A DNA stretch of 64,000 nucleotides from Thetidibacter halocola (GTDB taxonomy: Bacteria; Pseudomonadota; Alphaproteobacteria; Rhodobacterales; Rhodobacteraceae): NCBI RefSeq assembly GCF_018224955.1, contig NZ_JAGTUU010000006.1, forward strand, positions 287,923-351,922, read 5' to 3'. Positions 18,424 through 28,208 of this stretch are shown one piece after another. The notes under the pieces were generated by a model. The model worked only from the letters and a program-made list of their open reading frames with translations, was not told where the DNA came from and made no database searches. Position numbers and translations under genes: made by a program. Within the stretch, counting starts at the first letter, position 1, and each line of letters starts with the position of its first letter.

Positions 18424-18621
18424 TCAGTGCTTCTTCGCCCACTTGTCGATCTGGTCGCGGGCCTCTTCCTTGGCGACGCCATAGCGTTCCTGGATGATCC
18501 CCGCCAGTTTCTCGCGGTCGCCACCAGCCTGAATGACCTCGTCATCGGTCAGCTTGCCCCATTGGGCCTGCACTTCGCCCTTGAGTTGCGACCATTGGCC
18601 TTTGATCTGGTCCCAGTTCAT
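18424..18621 (-). CDS. CsbD family stress-response protein
   Basis: 65-residue, highly hydrophilic protein of the CsbD/YjbJ family: MNWDQIKGQWSQLKGEVQAQ, LTDDEVIQAGGDREKLAG and IQERYGVAKEEARDQIDKW span its full length. Members are induced by general stress; the molecular role is unknown. A good ribosome binding site (AAAGGAGG) lies before the start. It is a monocistronic unit with its own terminator. Confidence 0.92.
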   Translation of the reverse strand: MNWDQIKGQWSQLKGEVQAQWGKLTDDEVIQAGGDREKLAGIIQERYGVAKEEARDQIDKWAKKH

Positions 18622-18695
18622 GATGAACCTCCTTTCGCTCTGCCAAAGAAACGGTGGCGGCGTGCAGAAAGTTCCCGAAATCCGCGGATGGATGG

Positions 18696-18821
18696 TCAGC
18701 CGCCGATGGCGGCTTCGATGATCAGGTGCCAGACAACCATGCCAGACACCGCAGGAATGATCAGGACAAGAAAAAGCCCGGAGGGTGTCCGGGCTTTATC
18801 GTTCCAGTAGAAGCGCCGCAT
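18696..18821 (-). CDS. Possible 41-residue single-pass membrane protein after adk
   Basis: The ORF starts with ATG directly after the adk stop (TGAATG) and ends at TGA. The N-terminus MRRFYWNDKARTPSG is basic; it is followed by a continuous hydrophobic stretch (LFLVLIIPAVSGMVVWHLII, residues 16-35) and a short EAAIGG end, the layout of a small inner-membrane protein. No ribosome binding site other than the adk 3' end is seen, so re-initiation would be needed. The presumed adk terminator hairpin (18773-18797) lies inside its coding sequence. Codon choice is less GC-biased than in neighbours. I do not recognise a family; it may be chance. Confidence 0.4.
   Translation of the reverse strand: MRRFYWNDKARTPSGLFLVLIIPAVSGMVVWHLIIEAAIGG
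18771..18797 (-). terminator. Intrinsic terminator after adk
   Basis: Perfect 10-bp stem AAAGCCCGGA (18773-18782) / TCCGGGCTTT (18788-18797), loop GGGTG. On the minus strand it is followed by further T (18775-18771). It lies 25 bases after adk and within the possible 41-residue ORF. Confidence 0.75.
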
Positions 18822-19469
18822 TCAGGCGTCCAGCATGCCCGAGATCGCCGCCTTGACCGTGTCCATGTCGCCCATGCCGTCGACCGACTTCAGGTCGCCC
18901 TTGGCATAGTAGTAGCCGAGCAGCGGCGAGGTCTTCTTGTAGTATTCCATCAGCCGGGTGCGCAGGCTGTCCTCGTTGTCGTCGGCACGGCGCTTGAACT
19001 CGGCCTTCTGGCCGCAAGAGGTGCAGACGCCATCCGCCGGGATCGGCTTGGTCTGGTCGTTGTAGACCTCGCCGCAATTGCCGCAGGTCGAACGGGCGGT
19101 GATCCGGGCGACCAGCGCCGCGTCATCCACCTGCATCTCGATCACCGCGTCCAGCGTCTGGCCTTCCTCCGCCAGCAACTCGCCCAGCGCGTCGGCCTGG
19201 GCCAGCGTGCGCGGGAAGCCGTCGAAGATGAATCCGTTGGCTTTCACCGTTTCCAGCTTTTCTCGGATCAGGCCAATCACGATCTCGTCCGTCACAAGCT
19301 CGCCCCGCGCCATCACGCCGGCAACCAGGTTGCCCATCTCGGTGCCCGAATCCTTGGCCTCGCGCAGCATGTCGCCGGTCGAGAGCTGCACCATGCCGCG
19401 TTCCTCGACGAGGATCCGCGCCTGAGTGCCCTTACCCGCCCCCGGCGGTCCCAGAAGAATGATGTTCAT
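18822..19469 (-). CDS. adk: Adenylate kinase
   Basis: 215 residues; catalyses ATP + AMP = 2 ADP. P-loop [12 protein letters not shown] at 6-17; AMP site with [22 protein letters not shown]. The lid carries a zinc knuckle with paired cysteines ([10 protein letters not shown] and [11 protein letters not shown]), the long zinc-binding type. Its start overlaps the secY stop by four bases (ATGA), so it is translationally coupled. Confidence 0.96.
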   Translation of the reverse strand: MNIILLGPPGAGKGTQARILVEERGMVQLSTGDMLREAKDSGTEMGNLVAGVMARGELVTDEIVIGLIREKLETVKANGFIFDGFPRTLAQADALGELLAEEGQTLDAVIEMQVDDAALVARITARSTCGNCGEVYNDQTKPIPADGVCTSCGQKAEFKRRADDNEDSLRTRLMEYYKKTSPLLGYYYAKGDLKSVDGMGDMDTVKAAISGMLDA

Positions 19470-20824
19470 CGACGCGACGGTGCCCCTCGTTTCTTCCGAC
19501 CCTTTCCGCGCAGTTGCGACTTCTGGATCAGGCCTTCGTATTGATGCGCCAGCAGGTGACTCTGGACCTGCTGGATCGTGTCCATGGTCACGCTCACCAC
19601 GATCAGGACCGAGGTGCCGCCGAAGTAGAACGGCACGGCGAACTCGTTGCGGATGATCTCGGGCAGCAGGCAGACCGCTGCAAGATAGGCCGAGCCCATG
19701 ACCAGCACGCGGTTGACCACGTATTCCAAGTATTCCGCTGTCTTCTTGCCCGGGCGGATTCCGGGGACAAAGCCGTTCTGGTTCTTCAGGTTGTCGGCCA
19801 CGTCATCCGGCTTGAACGCCACGTTGAACGTGTAGAAATACGCGAAGAAGACGATCATCGCCGCGAAGAACAGCAGGTACAGCGGCTGTCCCGGCCCGAA
19901 ATAGGCCAGGATCGTCGACATGACCGGCCCGGTATCCGAGCCCGAGAAGGTCGAGATCGTGACCGGCAGCAGCAATAAGGACGAGGCGAAGATCGCCGGG
20001 ATCACGCCCGACGGGTTCACCTTGACCGGCAGGTGGCTGGACTGCGCCTCGGTCATCTTCATGCCGACCTGGCGACGCGGATACTGGATGGTGATCTTGC
20101 GCAGCGCGCGCTCCATGAACACGACGAAGGCGATCGTCGCCACCACCATCAGGATGACGCCCACAATCACCGCCGGGCTGATCGCGCCGGTGCGGCCGGA
20201 TTCGAAGAACTGCGCCAATGCGGCGGGAACCTCGGCGATGATGCCGACGAAGATGATGAGCGAGATGCCGTTGCCGACGCCGCGCTGGGTGATCTGCTCG
20301 CCCAGCCACATCAGAAACATCGTGCCGCCGACCAGTGTGATCACGCAAGACGCGCGGAAATACCAGCCGGGATCGGTCACCAGGTCGCCCGCTTCGAGCG
20401 ACGCGGCCAGGCCGTAGGCCTGCAACGTCGCCAGCAGCACCGTGCCGTAGCGGGTATACTGGTTGATCTTCTTGCGCCCCTGCTCGCCCTCTTTCTTCAG
20501 CTGCTCCAGCTGCGGCACCATGGCCGCCAGGAGCTGCACGATGATCGAGGCCGAAATGTAGGGCATGATGCCCAGCGCGAAGATGCCCATGCGGCCCAGC
20601 GCGCCGCCGGTGAACATCGACACCATGCCTGCGATCCCCTGCCCTGCCTGCTCGACGAAGTCGATCAGCGCCGCGCCGTCGATGCCGGGAACGGGCAGGT
20701 AGGTGCCGATCCGGTAGACGATCAGAAGGCCGAGGGTGAAGAGGATGCGGTTGCGCAGGTCGGTGGCCTTGCCAAGCGCCGCCCAGCTGGTGTTGGCGGC
20801 CATTTGCTCTGCTGCGGATACCAT
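19466..20824 (-). CDS. secY: Preprotein translocase subunit SecY
   Basis: 452 residues, central channel of the Sec translocon, about ten membrane segments. Blocks seen: [16 protein letters not shown], plug region [33 protein letters not shown] and [20 protein letters not shown]. Start taken at ATG 20824 with AAGAGAGA eight bases upstream; ATG 20803 is an alternative. Follows rplO by 106 bases; that spacer is GC-rich with a small CGCCGCCG inverted repeat. Confidence 0.96.
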   Translation of the reverse strand: MVSAAEQMAANTSWAALGKATDLRNRILFTLGLLIVYRIGTYLPVPGIDGAALIDFVEQAGQGIAGMVSMFTGGALGRMGIFALGIMPYISASIIVQLLAAMVPQLEQLKKEGEQGRKKINQYTRYGTVLLATLQAYGLAASLEAGDLVTDPGWYFRASCVITLVGGTMFLMWLGEQITQRGVGNGISLIIFVGIIAEVPAALAQFFESGRTGAISPAVIVGVILMVVATIAFVVFMERALRKITIQYPRRQVGMKMTEAQSSHLPVKVNPSGVIPAIFASSLLLLPVTISTFSGSDTGPVMSTILAYFGPGQPLYLLFFAAMIVFFAYFYTFNVAFKPDDVADNLKNQNGFVPGIRPGKKTAEYLEYVVNRVLVMGSAYLAAVCLLPEIIRNEFAVPFYFGGTSVLIVVSVTMDTIQQVQSHLLAHQYEGLIQKSQLRGKGRKKRGAPSRR

Positions 20825-20930
20825 GCGGATCTCTCTTTTCAGGCAAACGCCGCCGCGGGGCGTTCTCCGGCGGCGGCGTTCATGGAAAACTGTAGGCTAT
20901 TTAGGCGTGCTTGCGCGCGCCCTCAAGGCG

Positions 20931-21401
20931 TTATTCCGCCGCTGCTGCCGACGTGACCGTCAGCGAACCGCCTGCCTTGGCCACCGCATCGACCGCCGCC
21001 TGCGAGGCGCCGGTAACGGTGATCGCGGCCTTGGTGGTCAGATCGCCCTTCGCGAGCACGCGGATACCGTCCAGCTTGCGGCGCACGGCGCCCGATGCGA
21101 CCAGCGCATCTTCGGTGATGTTGCCGGCGTCCAGCTTGCCCGCCTCGATGAACTTCTGGATGATGCCCAGGTTGATCACGGCATAGGCCTTGCGGTTCGG
21201 CTTGTTGAAGCCGCGCTTGGGCAGACGCTGGTAGAGCGGCATCTGGCCGCCCTCGTAGCCGTTCAGGGCCACGCCCGAACGGGATTTCTGGCCCTTGATG
21301 CCGCGGCCGGCGGTCTTGCCCTTGCCAGAGCCCGGGCCGCGCGCCACGCGCTTCTTGGTTCGGGTTGCGCCGGGATTGTCGCGCAGTTCGTTGAGTTTCA
21401 T
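20931..21401 (-). CDS. rplO: 50S ribosomal protein L15
   Basis: 156 residues. Diagnostic [59 protein letters not shown]. The C-terminus is the typical alanine-rich L15 tail. Start ATG 21401 is preceded by AAAGGAGAAG. Normally rpmD and rpsE precede rplO in the spc operon; here the upstream neighbour is a divergent helicase gene, and a separate promoter is visible (21498-21526). Confidence 0.96.
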   Translation of the reverse strand: MKLNELRDNPGATRTKKRVARGPGSGKGKTAGRGIKGQKSRSGVALNGYEGGQMPLYQRLPKRGFNKPNRKAYAVINLGIIQKFIEAGKLDAGNITEDALVASGAVRRKLDGIRVLAKGDLTTKAAITVTGASQAAVDAVAKAGGSLTVTSAAAAE

Positions 21402-21812
21402 GTCGCTTCTCCTTTGCCGGATGCTGCCCGCGAAGCGAAGATGGGCAGACCACGGCGTTTCTTGATTGCTGAGTCGGGCCTTGGCGGCCACCGGGGGCGT
21501 ATAGCGGCGGCAACCGCCGCGATCAAGCCGTGTTTGCGGAAAGCTCCATTGACTTCCCGCAACCCCTGGTCCATATGCCCCCTACCTGCCGCACCCGCCG
21601 CGTGAGCGGAGCAGCTGGGCGCCAAGAATAAAACCAAGCGGCCCGCACGGCAGACAATCCCAATCGGTTCCCAATTCACGCGGGGGTCCAGCGTCGCATC
21701 GCGGTCTGGCATCCTGTCGGCTTGCGCACTTCGCGGCGGAACCCACGCTTGCGGCCCCGTCCGGGGTGCGCATGCCATGCGGCACGCATCCGGCGTTTCC
21801 GCACACAAGGAT
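21402..21812. other. Divergent intergenic region between rplO and the DEAD-box helicase
   Basis: 411 bases without a convincing gene. It holds the rplO promoter at 21498-21526 and a GGCGGCGG/CCGCCGCC-type inverted repeat around 21504-21519. The stretch 21540-21810 shows no conserved ORF and no remnant of rpmD or rpsE that I can recognise. The promoter of the helicase presumably lies here but is not obvious. Confidence 0.6.
21498..21526 (-). promoter_or_regulatory. Putative promoter of rplO-secY-adk
   Basis: On the minus strand a TTGATC -35 (21526-21521) is followed after exactly 17 bases by TATACG (21503-21498). A start near 21491 gives a leader of about 90 bases. The spacer contains an inverted repeat. 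This would make rplO-secY-adk an independent unit. Confidence 0.6.
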
Positions 21813-23063
21813 ATGACTTTGGACTTTTCCATGCTGGGCCTGCCGGCCCGCCTTCTGACCAACCTCGAAACCCTCAAGATCACCGAGCCGTCGCCGATCC
21901 AGAAGCAGGCCATCCCGCACGCCATGAACGGCCGTGACGTGATGGGCCTCGCGCAGACCGGCACCGGCAAGACCGCCGCCTTCGGCTTGCCGCTGCTGTC
22001 CGCGATCCTGCGGATGGAGGGCCGCCCGGCGCCGAAATCGGTGCGCGGCCTGATCCTTGCGCCGACGCGCGAGTTGGCCAAGCAGATCCTCGACAACCTG
22101 CGCGACTACGCCGACGGCACCTCTGTCCGCATCGGCCTGGTGGTCGGCGGTGGCTCGATCAACGCGCAGGTGCAGCGCCTGGCCAAGGGCACCGACCTGC
22201 TGGTGGCGACGCCGGGTCGCCTGATCGACCTGATCGACCGCAAGGCCGTGCGCCTTGACCTGACCGAATTCCTGGTGCTGGACGAGGCCGACCAGATGCT
22301 CGACCTCGGTTTCATCCACGCGCTGCGCCGCATCGCGCCGCTGCTCAAGGCCGACCGCCAGACCATGCTGTTCTCGGCCACCATGCCAAAGCAGATGGCG
22401 GAACTGGCGCAGGCCTATCTGAACAACCCCGTCCGGGTCGAGGTCTCTCCGCCGGGCAAGCCCGTCGAGAAGATCGACCAGTCGGTCCACTTCGTCGACC
22501 AGTCGTCCAAGACCGGCCTGCTGATCGAGCACCTGTCCCAGCACCAGCCGCAGGCGGCGCTGGTCTTTGCCCGGACCAAGCATGGCGCGGAACGGCTGCG
22601 CAAGCACCTCGAGGCTGCCGGCTATGCCGCCGAGTCGGTGCATGGCAACAAGAGCCAGGGCCAGCGCGACCGCGCCCTGCGCGCCTTCAAGGAAGGCGAG
22701 GCAACGGTGCTGGTGGCGACGGACGTCGCTGCGCGCGGCATCGACATTCCCTCGGTCCGCTTCGTCTACAACTACGACATGCCAAACGTGCCGGACAATT
22801 ACGTGCACAGGATCGGCCGCACCGCACGGGCGGGCCGCGACGGCACCGCCATCGCCTATTGCGCGCAGGAAGAGATGTCGGAATTCCGCGCCGTGCAAAA
22901 GGTGATGGGCCGCGATATCCCCGTCGCCGGTGGTACCCCGTGGGAGGGCGCCGGCAAGGGCCCTTCTCGTGGCGGGCGCGGCCGGGGCAAGCCGCAGGGT
23001 AGTCGCCCGCCGCAGGCACAGGCGGGCCGTCCCCGCCGCTCGCGTGGCCGCAAGGCCGCCTGA
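21813..23063 (+). CDS. DEAD-box ATP-dependent RNA helicase
   Basis: 416 residues. Q motif TEPSPIQKQAIP (Q30), motif I AQTGTGKT at 47-54, LILAPTRELAKQI, GGGSINAQVQRL, motif II VLDEADQMLD, motif III SATMP, motif IV-VI with TDVAARGIDIPSV and HRIGRTARAGRDG. The tail GRGRGKPQGSRPPQAQAGRP is basic and Gly/Arg-rich, as in RhlE-like helicases that remodel structured RNA and help in ribosome assembly or the degradosome. The start is uncertain: ATG 21813 fits homologues but AAGGA lies only one base away; ATG 21777 and ATG 21831 are in frame. Confidence 0.93.
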   Translation: MTLDFSMLGLPARLLTNLETLKITEPSPIQKQAIPHAMNGRDVMGLAQTGTGKTAAFGLPLLSAILRMEGRPAPKSVRGLILAPTRELAKQILDNLRDYADGTSVRIGLVVGGGSINAQVQRLAKGTDLLVATPGRLIDLIDRKAVRLDLTEFLVLDEADQMLDLGFIHALRRIAPLLKADRQTMLFSATMPKQMAELAQAYLNNPVRVEVSPPGKPVEKIDQSVHFVDQSSKTGLLIEHLSQHQPQAALVFARTKHGAERLRKHLEAAGYAAESVHGNKSQGQRDRALRAFKEGEATVLVATDVAARGIDIPSVRFVYNYDMPNVPDNYVHRIGRTARAGRDGTAIAYCAQEEMSEFRAVQKVMGRDIPVAGGTPWEGAGKGPSRGGRGRGKPQGSRPPQAQAGRPRRSRGRKAA

Positions 23064-23169
23064 GACAGGACGCGACTCAGGCAGGGCGGGTTTTCGACCC
23101 GCCCTGCTTCGGGGCTGACAGCGCCCCTTTGGACTGGCAATCTGGGACGAACCCCAGCAGACCGGACCG

Positions 23170-24114
23170 ATGACAGAAATCCTCACCCTCACCGTCAATC
23201 CCGCCCTCGACCTCTCGACAGAGGCGCCGGCGGTGATCCCCGACCGCAAGCTGCGCTGCACCGCGCCACTGGTCCATCCGGGTGGCGGCGGGGTCAATGT
23301 CAGCCGCGCCATCGCGAATCTTGGCGGCGACAGCCACCCGATGCTGGCCTGGGGTGGACCCACCGGTGAAATGCTGGTTGCGCTGCTGCGCGAAGAGGGT
23401 CTGACACCCGAGCCGCTGGGCGTCGACCACCCAACACGGCAATCTGTTTCGGTCCGCGATCAGGCGACGGGCCTGCAATACCGCTTCATGATGCCCGGGC
23501 CGGACTGGACAACAGGCGATTGCGATACTGCCCGCGCGGCGATCCTCGCGGCGATCCGCCCCGGTGCGCTGGTGATCCCCTCGGGCTCTCTGCCGCCAGG
23601 CATGCCGCTGGATTTCTTCCTCGACCTGCAACCGGCGATCAACGCGGGTGGCGGGCGCATGATGCTGGACACGTCCGGCGAGGCGCTGCGCCATGCCGTC
23701 GACCGCGCCGCGAACCTGTTCGCCTTGCGCATGGACCATGCCGAGGCGCGCGAGCTGTCGGGCCACCCGCTGGTGGGCATCGCCGAAATCGCGGCCTATG
23801 CCCGCGACCTGCGCGCGGGGGGCGTCGCAGAGATCGTCATCATCGCCGCCGGCGCGCAGGGCAACGTGATCGCCTGCACTGACTGGGTGGGCCTGACCCG
23901 CCCCCCGATGGTCGTGCCGATCTCCAAGATCGGTGCCGGCGACAGTTTCGTCGGCGCCTTCGCCCTGTCGATCAGCCGGGGCGAGGATCCGGTCACCGCC
24001 TGCTGCCGGGGCACTGCCGCCGCGGCATCGGCCGTCACGACGCAGGGCACAGCCCTGTGCCGCCGAGACGAGACCGAACGTTTCTTCGGCCAGGTGACGC
24101 GGATTCCGCTCTAG
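23170..24114 (+). CDS. 1-phosphofructokinase family hexose kinase (PfkB family)
   Basis: 314 residues. PfkB family blocks: [12 protein letters not shown] at the N-terminus, [17 protein letters not shown] (about 39-55) and [14 protein letters not shown] with the catalytic aspartate. This N-terminus matches the FruK/LacC/PfkB-type group that phosphorylates phosphorylated hexoses such as fructose-6-phosphate or tagatose-6-phosphate. There is no PTS or sugar operon nearby, so the substrate is open. Its stop and the convergent alkB stop share the tetramer CTAG at 24111-24114. Confidence 0.88.
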   Translation: MTEILTLTVNPALDLSTEAPAVIPDRKLRCTAPLVHPGGGGVNVSRAIANLGGDSHPMLAWGGPTGEMLVALLREEGLTPEPLGVDHPTRQSVSVRDQATGLQYRFMMPGPDWTTGDCDTARAAILAAIRPGALVIPSGSLPPGMPLDFFLDLQPAINAGGGRMMLDTSGEALRHAVDRAANLFALRMDHAEARELSGHPLVGIAEIAAYARDLRAGGVAEIVIIAAGAQGNVIACTDWVGLTRPPMVVPISKIGAGDSFVGAFALSISRGEDPVTACCRGTAAAASAVTTQGTALCRRDETERFFGQVTRIPL

Positions 24115-24722
24115 GCCGGGGTCACGACCCGCAGCGTCAGGTTGATCCGCCCGCCATTGGGCAGCAGCGTCGACGATCCGAACCGGATGCGGTCCACCCC
24201 GTGATGGCGCAGCCGCGCCTCGCCCCCCATCACCACCACGTCGCCCGAGCGCAGCCAGACCGACTCGGTGCTTCCGCCGCGCCCGGTATTGCCCATGCGG
24301 AACAGGCCCTCGTCCCCGAGGCTGACGGAGACTACAGGCGCAGCGAAATCCGCCTCGTCCCGGTCCTGGTGCAGCCCCATCCGGGCGCCCTCGCCATACC
24401 AGTTGACCAGGCAGCACTCCGGCAGGCGATCGCAGCCCGACACCGCCTGCCACACGCGCAGCACCGACTGCGGGATCGGCGGCCAGGCCACACCCGAAGG
24501 ATGCCGCGGCTCGTATCGATAGCCGCGCCGGTCGCTGACCCAGCCGAAATCGCCGCAGGCGCTCATCCGCACCGACATCTTCTGGCCGCGCGGCGTTTCC
24601 GGCCGGACCAGCGGTGCTGCGGCGAGAACGCCGCGCAGATCCGCGACCATCGCCTCTTGCGCGGGGCGGTCCAGGAATCCGTCGAACAAGGCAAAGCCAC
24701 GGATCAGGCGCGGCTCAGCCAT
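24111..24722 (-). CDS. AlkB-like alpha-ketoglutarate-dependent dioxygenase
   Basis: 203 residues. Fe(II)/2-oxoglutarate fold: [17 protein letters not shown] gives H118 and D120, RHHGV gives the distal histidine (H174), and NLTLR the 2-oxoglutarate-binding arginine (R198). This is the AlkB DNA or RNA dealkylase family, which oxidatively removes alkyl groups. Start ATG 24722 chosen where similarity begins; the frame is open far upstream only because it is antisense to dnaK. Divergent from dnaK. Confidence 0.88.
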   Translation of the reverse strand: MAEPRLIRGFALFDGFLDRPAQEAMVADLRGVLAAAPLVRPETPRGQKMSVRMSACGDFGWVSDRRGYRYEPRHPSGVAWPPIPQSVLRVWQAVSGCDRLPECCLVNWYGEGARMGLHQDRDEADFAAPVVSVSLGDEGLFRMGNTGRGGSTESVWLRSGDVVVMGGEARLRHHGVDRIRFGSSTLLPNGGRINLTLRVVTPA

Positions 24723-24779
24723 CGAGCGCCGCCTTGCGAAACTGTTGCAAAAATACCTCCAATCCCTCTTGCATCCCTG

Positions 24780-24808
24780 TTGCAGGGTTTTTCCCCGGTG
24801 CCTATATA
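24780..24808 (+). promoter_or_regulatory. Putative dnaK promoter
   Basis: TTGCAG (24780-24785) and TATATA (24803-24808) are separated by 17 bases, within a locally AT-richer stretch. A CTTGC box at 24768-24772 and another at 24733 hint at heat-shock sigma factor recognition, but their spacing to a -10 is not canonical. No CIRCE operator was seen. Confidence 0.4.
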
Positions 24809-24920
24809 CTCGCTGATCCTGACGGGCTGCACCATGTGGTCCGCTGAAATCAACCATGGGCCGGATGCCGAAATCCAAAGGGTCCGGCCATATCATCGCC
24901 TGAAGAAAGGGATTAGAAAC

Positions 24921-26837
24921 ATGGGTAAAGTGATCGGTATCGACCTCGGGACCACGAACTCCTGCGTCGCCATCATGGATGGTTCGCAGCCGCGCGTGAT
25001 TGAAAACTCCGAGGGCGCACGCACCACTCCCTCCATCGTCGCCTTCACCGAGAATGAGCGTCTCGTCGGCCAGCCCGCCAAGCGGCAGGCCGTGACCAAC
25101 CCGGAAAACACCGTCTTCGGTGTCAAGCGCCTGATCGGCCGCCGTTATGACGACGCGCACCTTGCGAAAGACCGCAAGAACATGCCGTTCGAGGTGATCG
25201 ACGCCGGCAATGGCGACGCCTGGGTTCGCGCCCGCGGCGAGAAATATTCGCCGAGCCAGATTTCCGCCTTCATCCTGCAGAAGATGAAGGAAACCGCCGA
25301 GTCTTATCTTGGCGAAGAGGTGACGCAGGCCGTCATCACCGTTCCCGCCTATTTCAACGACGCCCAGCGTCAGGCCACCAAGGACGCCGGCAAGATCGCC
25401 GGTCTCGAGGTGCTGCGCATCATCAACGAGCCGACGGCCGCCGCGCTGGCCTATGGTCTCGACAAGAAGGACAGCAAGACGATCGCGGTCTATGACCTCG
25501 GCGGCGGCACCTTCGACGTGACCATTCTGGAGATCGACGACGGCCTGTTCGAGGTGAAGTCGACAAACGGCGACACGTTCCTCGGCGGCGAGGACTTCGA
25601 CATGCGCATCGTCAACTACCTCGCGGACGAGTTCCAGAAAGAACACGCCACCGACCTGCGCAAGGACAAGATGGCGCTTCAGCGTCTCAAGGAAGCCGCC
25701 GAAAAGGCAAAGATCGAGCTGTCCTCGTCCAGCCAGACCGAGATCAACCAGCCCTTCATCTCGATGGGCGCGAACGGTCAGCCGCTGCACATGGTGATGA
25801 AGCTGACCCGCGCCAAGCTGGAAAGCCTGGTGGGCGACCTGATCAAGGCTTCCATCAAGCCCTGCCAGGCCGCGCTCAAAGACGCCGGCCTGACCACCAG
25901 CGACATTGACGAGGTCGTGCTGGTCGGCGGTCAGACCCGCATGCCGAAAGTCATCGAGGAAGTGACCAAGTTCTTCGGCAAGGAGCCGCACAAGGGCGTC
26001 AACCCGGATGAGGTCGTGGCCATGGGCGCCGCGATCCAGGCCGGCGTGCTGCAGGGTGACGTCAAGGACGTGGTCCTGCTGGACGTCACACCGCTGAGCC
26101 TCGGCATCGAGACGCTGGGCGGCGTGTTCACCCGCCTTATTGATCGCAACACGACGATCCCGACGAAGAAGAGCCAGGTGTTCTCGACCGCCGAGGACAA
26201 CCAGAACGCCGTGACGATCCGGGTCTTCCAGGGCGAGCGCGAGATGGCTGCGGACAACAAGATGCTCGGCCAGTTCAACCTGGAGAACATCCCGCCCGCG
26301 CCGCGCGGCATGCCGCAGATCGAGGTGACCTTCGACATCGACGCCAACGGCATCGTGTCGGTCAGTGCCAAGGACAAGGGCACCGGCAAGGAGCAGAAGA
26401 TCACGATCCAGGCTTCGGGCGGCCTGTCCGACGAGGATATCGATCGCATGGTCCGCGAGGCCGAGGAGAACGCCGAAGCCGACAAGGGCCGCCGCGAACT
26501 CGTCGAGGCGCGCAACCAGGCCGAAAGCCTCATCCACTCGACCGAGAAGTCGATCGAGGAACATGGCGACAAGGTCGACCCCTCGACCATCGAGGCGATC
26601 GAACTGGCCATCGCCGCGCTCAAGGACGACCTGGAAAAGGACAATGCCAGCGCCGACAAGATCAAGTCGGGCATCCAGAACGTGACCGAAGTGGCCATGC
26701 GCCTGGGCGAGGCGATCTACAAGGCACAGTCCGACTCGGGTGATGATGAGCCGAGGGCAGCGGATGCCGGCGGTGCGGACGACGACAGCATCGTCGACGC
26801 CGACTTCGAGGATCTCGACGACAGCAAGCGCGCCTGA
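24921..26837 (+). CDS. dnaK: Molecular chaperone DnaK (Hsp70)
   Basis: 638 residues. [20 protein letters not shown] starts the ATPase domain; [17 protein letters not shown] and [12 protein letters not shown] complete the nucleotide site. The linker [18 protein letters not shown] leads into the substrate-binding domain, and the lid ends with [20 protein letters not shown], the EEVD-like acidic tail. Works with DnaJ, 90 bases downstream, and GrpE (not here). Start ATG 24921 is the only one that fits; an in-frame extension upstream is spurious. Confidence 0.98.
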   Translation: MGKVIGIDLGTTNSCVAIMDGSQPRVIENSEGARTTPSIVAFTENERLVGQPAKRQAVTNPENTVFGVKRLIGRRYDDAHLAKDRKNMPFEVIDAGNGDAWVRARGEKYSPSQISAFILQKMKETAESYLGEEVTQAVITVPAYFNDAQRQATKDAGKIAGLEVLRIINEPTAAALAYGLDKKDSKTIAVYDLGGGTFDVTILEIDDGLFEVKSTNGDTFLGGEDFDMRIVNYLADEFQKEHATDLRKDKMALQRLKEAAEKAKIELSSSSQTEINQPFISMGANGQPLHMVMKLTRAKLESLVGDLIKASIKPCQAALKDAGLTTSDIDEVVLVGGQTRMPKVIEEVTKFFGKEPHKGVNPDEVVAMGAAIQAGVLQGDVKDVVLLDVTPLSLGIETLGGVFTRLIDRNTTIPTKKSQVFSTAEDNQNAVTIRVFQGEREMAADNKMLGQFNLENIPPAPRGMPQIEVTFDIDANGIVSVSAKDKGTGKEQKITIQASGGLSDEDIDRMVREAEENAEADKGRRELVEARNQAESLIHSTEKSIEEHGDKVDPSTIEAIELAIAALKDDLEKDNASADKIKSGIQNVTEVAMRLGEAIYKAQSDSGDDEPRAADAGGADDDSIVDADFEDLDDSKRA

Positions 26838-26927
26838 TGCGGGTCGCGCGGTTCTGATCGGGGGCCGGTCCGTTTACCGGACCGGTCCTAGTCGTTCCGC
26901 CCCCGCCCCCCGCAAAGGAGGGCATCA

Positions 26928-28079
26928 ATGTCCAAACGTGACTACTACGACGTCCTGGGCGTCAAGAAGGGTGCCTCGGCGGACGAGATCAAGAAGGCCT
27001 ATCGCCAGAAGGCGAAGGAACTGCACCCCGACCGCAACCAGGACGACCCGAACGCGGAAAGCCAATTCAAGGAAGTGAACGAGGCCTACGACGTCCTCAA
27101 GGACGCCGAGAAGAAGGCTGCTTACGACCGCTTCGGCCACGCGGCCTTTGAAGGCGGGATGGGCGGCGCCGGCGCACGTCGGCCCGGCGGCGGCATGGGC
27201 GGAAACGCCGATTTCGCCAGCGCCTTCTCCGACGTATTCGACGACCTCTTCGGCGATTTCATGGGTGGACGGCAGGGCGGTCGCCAGCGCGCCTCACGCG
27301 GCGCCGACCTGCGCTACAACCTGCGCGTGACGCTCGAAGAGGCGCATTCCGGCCTGCAAAAGACGATAACCGTGCCCACTTCGGTCCCCTGCGGATCGTG
27401 CAAGGGCTCCGGCGCCGAGGGCGGCGCCGAACCCACCACCTGCCCGACCTGTTCCGGCATGGGCAAGGTCCGCGCGACGCAGGGCTTCTTCACGGTGGAG
27501 CGCACCTGCCCGACATGCTCGGGCCTGGGCCAGATCATCAAGAATCCCTGCAAGAGCTGCGGCGGCAACGGCCGCGTCCAGAAGGACCGTGCGCTGTCGG
27601 TGAACATCCCCGCCGGGGTCGAGACCGGCACCCGCATCCGCCTCGCCGGCGAGGGCGAGGCCGGGATGCGCGGCGGCCCGCCGGGCGATCTCTACATCTT
27701 CATCGAGGTCGAGAAGCACAAGATCTTCGAGCGTGACGGCGTCGACCTGCATTGCCGCGTCCCGGTCTCGATCACGGCGGCGGCGCTGGGCGGCGATATC
27801 GAAGTGCCGACCATTGATGGCGGCCGCTCGCGCGTCAAGATCCCCTCCGGCAGCCAGTCGGGCCGCCAGATGCGCCTGCGCAGCAAGGGAATGCCGGCCC
27901 TGCGCGGCGGCGGCACCGGCGACATGTATATCGAACTGGCCGTTGAGACACCCGTGAACCTCACCTCGCGGCAGAAGGAACTGCTCAGGGAATTCGAGGC
28001 GTTGAGCGAAGACAACAACCCGGAATCCAAGAGCTTCTTCTCCTCGGTCAAGAACTTCTGGGATTCGATGAAGGGCTAG
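26928..28079 (+). CDS. dnaJ: Chaperone protein DnaJ
   Basis: 383 residues. J domain with HPD at 33-35 ([10 protein letters not shown]), Gly-rich linker with [16 protein letters not shown], four zinc-binding CxxCxGxG repeats ([32 protein letters not shown]), and the C-terminal substrate-binding domain. Co-chaperone that stimulates DnaK ATPase and binds unfolded clients. Start preceded by AAAGGAGG. Same operon as dnaK. Confidence 0.98.
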   Translation: MSKRDYYDVLGVKKGASADEIKKAYRQKAKELHPDRNQDDPNAESQFKEVNEAYDVLKDAEKKAAYDRFGHAAFEGGMGGAGARRPGGGMGGNADFASAFSDVFDDLFGDFMGGRQGGRQRASRGADLRYNLRVTLEEAHSGLQKTITVPTSVPCGSCKGSGAEGGAEPTTCPTCSGMGKVRATQGFFTVERTCPTCSGLGQIIKNPCKSCGGNGRVQKDRALSVNIPAGVETGTRIRLAGEGEAGMRGGPPGDLYIFIEVEKHKIFERDGVDLHCRVPVSITAAALGGDIEVPTIDGGRSRVKIPSGSQSGRQMRLRSKGMPALRGGGTGDMYIELAVETPVNLTSRQKELLREFEALSEDNNPESKSFFSSVKNFWDSMKG

Positions 28080-28113
28080 GCGCCGGAGCCAACCGGGCCG
28101 CGAAGCGGGATAT

Positions 28114-28168
28114 GGGACGGCGGGCGGGGCGATGTCTCCGCAGGAGACGAGCGCCGTGACGCCGTCCC
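28114..28168. terminator. Branched inverted repeat between dnaJ and radC
   Basis: Outer stem GGGACGGCG (28114-28122) / CGCCGTCCC (28160-28168) encloses a perfect inner hairpin GTCTCC-GCA-GGAGAC (28134-28148). The outer arm is not followed by a T run on either strand, so Rho-independent termination is uncertain; it may be a 3' stabilising structure or a repeat-family member. Confidence 0.45.
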
Positions 28169-28208
28169 GTTAACCACCTGCTAACCATCCCTGCGCGATG
28201 CTCCGGCC

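Noticed and set aside
24723..26564. Very long antisense open frame over dnaK continuing from alkB
   Set aside because: It is the mirror of the dnaK coding frame in high-GC DNA; protein similarity to AlkB starts only at ATG 24722, and the extension is low-complexity.
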